Shown: positions 55,524-64,000 of the stretch, piece after piece | Layout of the letters: the number at the start of each line of letters is the position of its first letter | How positions within the stretch are numbered: the first letter of the stretch is position 1 | Source of the DNA: Chionoecetes opilio | Lineage: Eukaryota > Arthropoda > Malacostraca > Decapoda > Majidae | Direction of reading: 5' to 3' | DNA: 64,000 nt | Assembly (NCBI GenBank): GCA_016584305.1 | Contig: JACEEZ010013467.1 | Span: forward strand, 89,501 to 153,500 | Notes under the pieces: generated by a model | What the model was told of the DNA's origin: nothing | Databases searched by the model: none | Seen by the model: the letters and a program-made list of their open reading frames with translations, nothing else | Made by a program: the position numbers and the translations under genes

Positions 55524-57100
55524 AGTTATTCAGGAGAGTACTGGTCAATAGGAAGTTTTGGGTTTGAAATTGCATATTTCCCGTTATTTTTTATTTTTAT
55601 CTTGGACTAAGTTAAACCTTTTTTGCATGATAAGAAAAAAGGGTTTGCTTTAGAGGCCTCTTTGCTTAAGTTAGAGTATACCAAAACATGCGGGAAAAAA
55701 AATTGGCTACTATGCCTAAGGGAAGCATATGCTTAATTAGGCATTACTACTTATGCATACTAACCAACCGCTTCTCCCAACCCTAACCCAAAGATGAAGC
55801 GTTGACAGTGCAATTTGAGATGGATGATTGGTATTAATTTTTTAGCATACGTAGCTACTGGTGAAGAAAGGTTGTTGTTATTAAAGAGAACGGGAAACAG
55901 ATGAAGATCATTTTGGCTAAATGGGTTATAGTGGACGTAAAACTGTGCAGTCAGTACCACCGTTACCATTGACATATTTTTATTAATTTTTGCTAAGTAT
56001 AATGTGCATTATTAACCCATTCTGCGTGGGGTTACCTTTAAAACTTATATACATATTGAAGAAATTATAAAGTTGTCTAATAGTGCATAGCATACAGACA
56101 CACCCTTCCACGTTCGCACATCCTTTAGGAGCTGAGGTTAAGTTTCGGTATGTTAATATTCTCGTCAGAGGGTCGAGGGGAAGGAGCCCCTCCCGTTAGA
56201 AGGTATGTTTGGTTAGGTTTGGGTAATAATCCCCCAGCAGGGCGGGGCAGAGTGGACCACAGAGGGGCCCTTGCGAGCGGGCGAATCGGGACGGGAGTCA
56301 TTTGCAGCCCAGCAGAGACCGCGCAGTACCGCCATTGTTCCGAATTTTCCTTTCATATAATAATTTTTAATATAATAATAGCTAGGTTGGGTTTATGTTT
56401 TGTGAGATTTAGGTAAAATAAGCGAATCGAAGGTGTGCGATTGATGCCATATTCTGCGGGAGTTGGTGGGACAACCAGCCGCAGAGCGGCAATCAATCGA
56501 ACCATTGTTTCGCTTAACTTCCTTCGGTACGCACGCAGAAGTGGTTTAATAAGCACATATATTTGGCAAAAGTTAATAAAAATATGTAAATGTAACAGTG
56601 GTAGCGACTGCGCAGTTAAGTCCACTAAAAACCCAATTTAGCAATATGAACGACTTCATCTGTCGCTGTTCTCTTATAATAAAACAATAACCTTTTCTTC
56701 CCCAGTAGCTACGTATGCTAAAACATTAAAACAAATCCCATCTCAAATTGACTGTCAACGCTTATCTTTGGTTAGGGTTGGGTGAAGCATTTGGGTTTTG
56801 CCCATCCGTGCGCTATATGTGTTGTCATGTTCGACGAAGAGGCTAACCAAATGCAAGTTGGTTCAATAAAAACAGTCTAAATAAAAACCCCCCGTGCGAT
56901 ACCCGCTTAAGCTAACTTCACATAACTACATAAACCTCGTTTTATTTATTAATAACACCGTCTCTCATTAAAGGACATCTATGAAATACAAAAGTTGCTG
57001 ATTTGCTACAAAGTTGTGCTTAACTTCAATTAATAAAACATAGGTAGGTTAGGTTAGGTAGAAAGTATTTAGAAGGTAGCACTACTGGTTCTAATTGATT
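55411..57100. other. Harbinger element interior, no recognised gene
   Basis: Contains a 30-bp poly-C run (55491-55520) and a GTCGAGGGG...AATAATCCCCC block at about 56160-56290 that is echoed at 60810-61215. The 88-90-aa frames at 56150-56625 overlap on opposite strands and show no motif. Harbinger elements usually carry a second, Myb-like ORF. I could not identify it. Confidence 0.5.
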
Positions 57101-58515
57101 ATGGTTAAAAGATTTCAGAACAGCCGACTATCCGACTATTGGGATCAGGTTGATCTGGAGAATGAGATAGATGCCAAGGTATTGTCGGACGTGGACGTCG
57201 AACGTCGCCAGAGTTGTTACAGGTACAAATGGTGTTGCAAGTGATTTATTAATTCTAGTTGCTTTTCTCAGAAATTACTGTGTTAGGGATTGTCACCCTG
57301 GCATATGTATGTAGTATGTTAGTACGTATATAATATAATTATATATATATATTATATTATATATATATATATATATATAAAATTTATATATGACAAAAAA
57401 TGCTGATTCATGAATGTTTGTCAAATCATATTAAAGGACATAATTTTATTTGACCAAATACCATTACAGATCGGATGAACCCCTTCACAGCAATGAGGAT
57501 GCTGAATTTTTTGATCGATTCTGCCTCAAAAAAAGCTTTCCATGTCTGATCTCATTGAGGAAAAATTAGAGATCAACTTCCTGCCGCAAATGATTTGAGA
57601 GGGAATTTTTTCCATCAATACAATTTAATTTTGCAATGCTGTTATTGAAATTTATACACTCTGCATATTGAAAAATACTGTGCATCTTACTTCACTGGTA
57701 GCCAAAAAAAAACCCATTACTTTCATGATGTGGAATCATATTATAGGTGTACATGAGTGGTTTGCTTAAAGCGGTAGTATTTTCTCTCCCAAAAAGGATG
57801 TCCTGTTCCACCATACCTCCAAAAACTGATTGCGATACGATGCATGGCAAGGGAGATCACCAAAGGACATTAGGTGGGCTGCCATGATGTGTCACAAACG
57901 ACAGTCAGCGAATGTCTGAAGATAGTCTCCAGAGCATAATAAAAGTCTCCAGCAGGAGGGCATTATATAATACCTCCTTCTGGCCCAAACCCGAACCAAA
58001 CTATTCAAAGATTTTATGACATCAGTGAGATGCCTGGGTTATAGGAAACATCGACTGTACGCACATTTCCCGTACTGAAACCGTCGGTTGAAAATTCAGA
58101 GGTTTGTGCAGGAAAGGTTATTTTTCTCTTAACGTTCAAGCTGTGTGGGGGCCAAATCTACTGTTCCAAAATGTTATTGCCCGTTGGCCTGGGAGGGGCC
58201 ATGACAGTAGAATTTTTTGGAAAATAGTAGGCTCTACGTGAGGTAGAAACAATTAAAATCCTAGGTATTACCTACTTGGCGATCGTGTTATACTCTTTGA
58301 GAAGATATCTGTTAACTTCAGTGTCAAGATCCAAGTAATGCACACGAGACAGCATATAACACCAGTCATTCCAAAACAAGAAAATACCCTTTAACGTGCA
58401 TTGGTATTTTGAAAAAGGGGATTTGGATATTTAGGATGAAGGTAAGAACAGATCTAGAAAACCCAAAACTATGATTGTTGCATGTATGGTACTGCACAAC
58501 ATAGCTTTTTAAAAA
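57101..58515 (+). pseudogene. Harbinger (HARBI1-like) transposase, two exons, decayed
   Basis: Exon 1 (57101-57222) starts MVKRFQNSRLSDYWDQVDLE and ends at TACAG/GTACAA. The acceptor CCATTACAG at 57461-57469 resumes in phase with RSDEPLHSNEDAEFFDRF. Later words, in shifting frames, are DLIEEKLEINFLP, VSQTTVSECLKIVSRA, FYDISEMPG, the IGCIDCTHI-equivalent region, VIARWPGRGHDSRIFW and VACMVLHNIA. RxPGxxHDSRxF and the final VLHNI are hallmarks of Harbinger nucleases. There are many single-base indels, so it is non-functional here. Confidence 0.88.
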
Positions 58516-59160
58516 CTAGATGGTTTTGCCTCAAGATGGGGCCGGCCCCAAAAATCAATTTTCCATGACCCTGATAATGTTGGGGTGGCCGGGTACAGGT
58601 ACGTAGGAAATCTCAAGGGAGATTGAAACGACAACAAGTAATCAGGGATTACTTTTAGGCAATACGGGGCATTTATCACAGGAGTCATATTAGGAGATGT
58701 TTCATATTTTCCTCCCACCCATTCCAGGCTACATAGGTTTCTCTAAACCCCCCCCCTTTTTATGCTTTACCATAAGTGCCATATGACCTTGATGTCTGGC
58801 AGTTCCCTTTTTCAACATTACTTATTTCTTTTTATTTTCTTTATAGCTAATTACAGACTTGTTGTATGATAACTTTTTTTTCTTTTCCAATTGTTGGTGC
58901 AGAGTCAATACATAGTAACACATTACTATTGATCGTTAAATTTTCCTGTGACATGGTGGTACCTTTTTAGATGAAATTAAACTAATTTTCTTTTTTTTGA
59001 TAGAAGCACTGTATAGTAATACAGTCAGCTACCACCAGATGTATGATTATTGTATTTTTCTGTATAAATCACATTAGTAATAAATGTGTAAGGGAAAATA
59101 TTATTAAGGGTAGCATATAGTTTCTTTTTTTTTTTCCTTACATAAAAAAATAAGAAAAGA
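58516..59160. other. Harbinger element interior, T-rich
   Basis: 3' flank of the transposase remnant, with A/T-rich sequence and poly-T runs. A short LINE border (AATAAGAAAAGAAGGAAGTA...CGCGAGACCTACAC) begins at 59148. No gene. Confidence 0.5.
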
Positions 59161-59205
59161 AGGAAGTACAAGAGGCCGCGAGACCTACACTTTGGGAGTT
59201 CCTAT
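59148..59205 (-). mobile_element. LINE 3' end scrap (CR1-like family)
   Basis: AAGTACAAGAGGCCGCGAGA then CCTACAC, followed by GGGAGTTCCTATTAC, equals the family border. Only about 58 bp are present. Confidence 0.7.
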
Positions 59206-59465
59206 TACATTTTTTGCAAATGTAGCCCCGACCTTTCCCTTATGTGTTAGTATGATGTACAGCATTCTATCAATCCATTACATTATATAGCCTTGATCCC
59301 CAAAAGTCCACCTTAAATAATTTGCACCATAAAGTTAATTGAAAACCCTGCAAATGTAAACCCCGGACTTTCCTTATGTTGTATGTGTACATCAATTCTA
59401 TCAATCCATTACATTATATAGCCTTGATCCAAAAGCCACCTTAATCATTTGCACCCGAAAATACG
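59206..59465. repeat. Tandem duplication of a ~130-bp unit
   Basis: GCAAATGTA, CAATCCATTACATTATATAG, CCTTGATCC and TTTGCACC recur in the same order (about 59215-59332 and 59350-59454). Confidence 0.85.
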
Positions 59466-61560
59466 TCTGAATAGGAAAACCCCGTCTGGCTCCGGGTGAC
59501 AACAATTTCAGTTTATTTAATATTTCCATTTCTTTTGCTGTTTCGTGCTTTATTTTGATTCCTCAATTCTTGATCAGATATTTCATTTGTAGGTTTACAA
59601 AATTGCCTTCCTCCGTGATCTTGTTACATCCTCGTGTCCTTTTTCTGGGTTTATGTGGCATATGGCTCACCGTCGTACAAAGGCCTCCGGGTCATGCCAA
59701 CCAATAGATTGCGTTCTGCTGCAGAAATGGGGCTGGTCCTGGCTGGTCCGGTTCCCCTAATGCTTCATGGGTTCTAATGATTTGCTGTGAAAAAAAAAGG
59801 TAGAAAGTAACATTAAATCAACCGACAAGAAGGATAAATTCCAGTACCTTAATACCTGCCATATAACAAAAAATTATGTAATGGATCAATGTTCACACCA
59901 TGATTAACAATTTGGGTAAAGATTAATTTTATTAACGTTGCCAAAATCTGTTTACTAACCCTTAGGATGACCATAATATGTTACAGCTGGGAGTTGTTTA
60001 TTCCAACTTCTGGAAAATCAGTGAAAAATGGCTTATTTACATTGACTGAGTGACGACAGCTGGGAGGATCCAGGGCATAACCAAAACATAAACCTAGGTC
60101 TAGGTTAAATTGTTTTATTGAGTTTATTACGTTAGATTACCGAGAAAACTTGTTTGCATGCCCCGGTTCCTTTCCAAAATGTCGTCAGCCGCTCAGGCGG
60201 CGCGCCTTCATGCCTCAACCCCTTTAGGAACTGTCGCCCTAGGAATTCTCGCAGAAAACAACGAGAACTTTCGCTGACATTGAACTTTTTGGCGCAGTTC
60301 CACTTATGATAAAATGAAAGGCAAATAAAAACATTTATTATTGGACAACACATTTTATGTTTGTCCAAAATTAAAAAATTAAAGTTTGAATTGGTAAGTA
60401 ATCCGACCTTAACTCTGGGCTGCGCCCCCCCAGACTCCCTGCTTGTTCACGAAACCTAAGAGACATTGGTAACTAAGCCGACATAAGCAACCTAAACTGT
60501 TCAAGCGTTGCTGGTATATAATCCCTGAATGTAGGAAAACTGGTTAAAAGTGGATTAAATGTACACCTTTTATGGAGGTTTTAATGGGGCAAGAATAGCG
60601 GGGTTTTTTCTACCCCGTTACCACTTATTTTTCTCTATTTTTTTTGCTCAGTTTTACGTGGCAGTATTAATTAACTTAGCGTAACCTTCAAAACTGTTTT
60701 AATAAGTTTTATTAAAGAAATGGGCAGTTGTTAATAGCGCGCACACATACACACCCCCCATTCGAAGGGACCACAACCCCTTTTGGGAGGTAGGTTAAGG
60801 TAAATAAAATGTCCGGGAGTCGAGGGGGGCAAGTCCTTCATTTGGAAGGAAGGTGCAGTCAGTTCGTTACATCAGGTTGTTCGTTATAAACCCGTAGAGT
60901 CGACATCAAAAAAGGTTACTAAAGTCAGTACCAGATTATTATTTTAGCTGTATAAATTGAGACAAAAAGCTCTCCTAAGACTGCTATACTTTGAATTAGG
61001 AGCCAAATTAACAACTAGAGTTATGAAACGTACCAGGTATGTACGGAAAAACTCAAAATCAGTTTTTTACGACAAATCCTACTGTTTCTTTACTAAACCA
61101 ATTAACACACCCCCTTAACGAAAAACTGTGTTAAAGAAACTCCTGTAACGTTTGGAGGTTAGCGTAATAATCCTCCCGAAAGGTCTGGCAGAACGGACCA
61201 TTTAGCGGCTGGTGTGGGCTGGCGAATGTGTGGCGGGACTTGTTTCGTTACAATTACGTCCACTTCTCTGGTTCTGAGGGCTGACTATATTCTTTAACCA
61301 AGTGTTAGTGATTTCCCGGATGGCAAATACCATTATTGTCAATGGAAAAGGCGACATTAGGATTTGGTGATGAAAATTTTCAGAAGAAACTTTTACAGGT
61401 TTCTGGGAAATATAAAAAGCATTGCAAAAGCACAAATTTAGCAAGGATAAATGGTCGCCAACCACGCGGCCGCCGTATATCCACATAAGGTCAGTGCGCG
61501 GAAAGCAAAACTCTTGTTATGCCGTATATGTTTATTTTACGTTATGTTTAACAATATATA
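59466..61560. other. Harbinger element interior, no recognised gene
   Basis: AT-rich sequence with short open frames (up to 94 aa at 61202-61486) lacking motifs. 60780-61215 echoes 56140-56290. Confidence 0.5.
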
Positions 61561-61564
61561 ACTA

Positions 61565-62500
61565 TAAAGTTAAACAAAAGATATGTCATAAGTTACTAAC
61601 CTAAACCCCACTATAACCCTTAAAAATTACTAACCTGACCACTATAACCCCTAAAAGTTACTAACCTAACCTCACTATAAGTTCTATAACTAACCTCACT
61701 AAAACCCTAAAGTTACTAAACCTAAAAAAACACTGTAGCCCCCAAAAGACTACCCTAACCTCACTATGAACCCTAAAAGGGTTATTAACAACCTCACTAT
61801 AAGTTACTAACCCAACCTCAAAATAACCCCTAAAAGTTACTAAACTAACCTCACTATAACCCCTAAAGTTTACTAACCTAACCTCACTATAATCCCTAAA
61901 AGTTACTACCTAACATCACTAAACAACTAAAAGTTACTAAACTAACTCACTAAACAACTAAAAAGTTAAACCTAAACATCACTATAACCCCTAAAAGTTT
62001 CTAACCAACCTCACTAAAAACCCTAAAAGTACTAACCAAAATCACTATAATCCCTAAAAGGCGTAAACCTAAAACCCCATAAACACCCCTAAAAGTTACT
62101 AAACCAACCTCACTCTAACCCCTAAAAGTTACTAACTTTAACCTCACTTTTAACTCCTAAAGTTACAACTAAATCACTATAAACCTAAAAGTTACTAACT
62201 AACCCCACTAAAAGTTTCTACCCAAAACCCCACTAAAAGTTACCCACCTAACTCACTATAGCCCCTAAAAGTTACAAACCCAACCTCACTATAACCCTTA
62301 AAAGTTACTAACCCAAAACCCCACTATAACCCCAAAAGTTACAAAATAACCTCACTATAACCCTAAAAGTTACTAACCTAACCTCACTTAAAACCAAAAA
62401 AAGTTACTAAACCTTACTCACTATAAGTTACTAACTAACCTACCATGACCCCTAAAAGTTACTAAAACTAACCTCACTATAAACCCCCCAATAGTTACTA
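61565..62500. repeat. ~33-bp degenerate satellite, about 28 copies
   Basis: Consensus CCTCACTATAACCCCTAAAA then GTTACTAACCTAA. Almost every unit has one or more single-base losses or A/T substitutions, so spacing drifts from about 27 to 36 bp. Confidence 0.93.
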
Positions 62501-63423
62501 TATTCCCTAGGCGGCGCCCGCCCTTGGTAAAACACTGGATAAATTACTGTCACCGAAAAGACCGCGAGAGTCCTGTCATTTTAACAAATTTTTGGGTTTC
62601 AGTAATAAAAAGATCAAGAATGGAACTGTCGCAAAAATAGGAAAAACGCGCCGACGTGAAAAATTGGGAAATTACCGCCGACGTGAACAATTGGAACAAC
62701 CCCCGACGTCGGCGACAATCCTATCGGTGAAAAGTTCCAGGTACCCATGAGGTGTATGGAAATACTCAGAATGACGAGATCTAAACAATTAATTATGTAG
62801 TGAATATTATCTGGAGGCGCAAAATAAAACGAAATAATACAGCGTGGCTTCACGCCTCACACACATATGGAACATTAATAAAAAAATCTTTGCACAATTT
62901 CGCATCAATACAACTCAGAGCAAGTGCAGAATGTTTCTGCTACAGAAAAAAAGCGTTTTCATTAGCCAAAGTCATTAAGAACATAAGGAAGTTTGAAATT
63001 TCCGTGAGGGTATGCACAAGGTTTTTTCCAACATGCTTTTTTCCTTTCGGCATACTCTTTCGAAGCAGAAGCATATTAGCACGCTTATAGTATGGCAAGG
63101 AATGACTTCGTAATACACAGCTAAAAAGTAACCAAAATCAAAGAGTGGGCTACCCGCTAATAATTTGGATGAAAATGGACTGGAACTCTTGTTCTTGTCT
63201 AGACTCTGCTGTGCTGTAACGATGAAACAAACCACTATGGGTAGAGAAGGCGCGTAGCGCACAGACGGGCATATTACCTTCCGACATTTTCCAACCTACC
63301 GTGACGGGACTACACGAAGGGAAAAGCCCGCGGAAGGGTCGACGTTACAGGTTCCCGTGAGCGCAGAGACCGTCGTGCGGTGCCGTCATGGGAAGGAAAA
63401 AGGTGACATTTAACATCTGGCCC
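62501..63423. other. Harbinger element right end region
   Basis: Contains a short direct repeat (CCGACGTGAAAAATTGG, CCGACGTGAACAATTGG, 62649-62697) and no recognised gene. The 95-96-aa frames overlap on opposite strands. Confidence 0.5.
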
Positions 63424-63635
63424 TAAGTTCCAGCCCCCGCCTTTGTCAATCACGGGCGGTCTGATCACGCGGCGACCACATGGATCACGGACATGCAGTA
63501 TTAATCAACCTGATCCGCATTTAACCCCTTCACGGTAAGTATCTAGTAGTGATTAGGGGATAAGTGTCGGATGATAGCCATGGTTTGATTGATTAGTTAG
63601 AACTCATTTATATATGTATGTGAATAAATTCCACA
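63424..63635 (+). repeat. 3' LTR, second part
   Basis: Resumes TAAGTTCCAGCCCCCGCC, equal to 50071 onward. It includes CACGGGCGGTCTGATCACGC and ends AATAAATTCCACA. It contains the empty site for the TA element found in the 5' LTR. Confidence 0.92.
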
Positions 63636-64000
63636 GCAACTTTAGAAAAGTGCGAATTCGAGGTGAAGTTTCTTCTGTGATACTTAGTGAGACCAAGACA
63701 CACTGCATTTCTCAAAATGTAAAATGAGGAAGAGTTCAGCATGGAAGATCTTACATGAAGCAAATAAGTCTGTCTCAACGTGAAGCGTGTGTATCCTCAG
63801 CGAGTGAATTGTTCATAAATATTCATCGTTGCATGGGCTTTTCCAAAAGAATGAAGAGACATATATGGTATGTTTGCATAATAATATGAATTTGTTCCGT
63901 ATGGAATATCTTATATAGGTATTAACTATTTTATAGGTATATATTATATATAATATATTATATATTATAATAATATATATATTATAAATATTATATATAT
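63636..64000. other. Right flank and terminal (TA)-rich run
   Basis: GCAAC target duplication, then sequence without recognised features, ending in TATATTA-rich sequence from about 63930. Confidence 0.6.

Larger units (their letters stand above)
54894..63423 (+). mobile_element. PIF/Harbinger element of 8.5 kb in the 3' LTR
   Basis: Left end GGGCCAGTTTGTCAAATG, right end inverted GGGCCAGATGTTAAATG, flanked by TAA (54891-54893 and 63424-63426). The 5' LTR has the undisturbed target CACTAAGTCTCC near 50070. It encodes a decayed Harbinger transposase (57101-58515). The rest is direct repeats, a degenerate satellite and unassigned sequence. Confidence 0.88.
49459..63635 (+). mobile_element. BEL/Pao-like LTR retrotransposon with nested insertions
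   Basis: The LTRs start TGTGGAAATTATCC and end ...ATTCCACA. The element is bounded by GCAAC on both sides (49454-49458 and 63636-63640), a perfect 5-bp target duplication. A primer site follows the 5' LTR. The internal region (50980-54280) has a zinc knuckle, a DSGA protease, a GPxWL segment and an integrase HH motif, in the order of BEL/Pao pol but lacking reverse transcriptase. Insertions: TA element 50289-50957 in the 5' LTR and Harbinger 54894-63423 in the 3' LTR. Without them it would be about 5 kb. Confidence 0.88.

Overview
This window is eukaryotic and almost entirely repetitive. Long (TA)n, (CA)n, (GA)n and (AGT)n tracts, GGTTAGGT-type short stretches, tRNA-derived SINEs, non-LTR (LINE) tails and cut-and-paste DNA transposons of at least six superfamilies point to an arthropod. 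A decapod or other malacostracan crustacean is my best guess; that is inference, not proof. There is no bacterial-style operon structure. Nearly all open frames are shadows of microsatellites and minisatellites.

Layout. 1-3.4 kb: two TA-targeting MITEs in (TA)n tracts, a reverse SINE and a LINE tail. 3.4-10.6 kb: a ~490-bp satellite interrupted by a hAT MITE (3827-4347), a dispersed repeat (4831-5703) and a foldback element with long inverted arms (6138-10493). The foldback element carries an ORF with acidic motifs like PIN/FEN nucleases. 10.7-13.0 kb: ~90 copies of a 26-bp minisatellite. 13.0-15.4 kb: LINE fragments and a TTAA MITE. 15.4-20.3 kb: a composite TA element that hosts a Kolobok-like element (16861-19863), itself filled by 27-bp and 17-bp minisatellites. 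20.3-29.6 kb: LINE, SINE, Tc1 and MITE debris, plus a 240-bp AT-rich hairpin and a 48-bp tandem array. 29.6-38.3 kb: hAT copies, a three-level nest (hAT 31659-37320, then a TA element 32952-37103, then Tigger 33652-36856 with an intron-containing broken transposase), a U1 snRNA-like gene inside the hAT element, and a Harbinger MITE splitting a hAT end. 38.5-39.3 kb: 3' part of a LINE ORF2. 39.4-43.6 kb: two exons of the only recognisable host gene, a DNAJA3/Tid1-type mitochondrial J-protein, on the minus strand. Its intron is full of MITEs, its HPD motif reads QPD, and there is one homopolymer frameshift. 45-49 kb: repeats. 49459-63635: a BEL/Pao-like LTR retrotransposon with a perfect 5-bp target duplication. 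Its 5' LTR holds a TA element, its RT region is deleted, and its 3' LTR holds an 8.5-kb Harbinger element with a decayed two-exon transposase.

The parts do not form a pathway. They record successive insertions, several of which can be proved from inside the window because an uninterrupted paralogous copy of the target is also present. From about 51 kb onward, single-base indels are so common between duplicated segments that assembly or read error must be considered alongside real decay.
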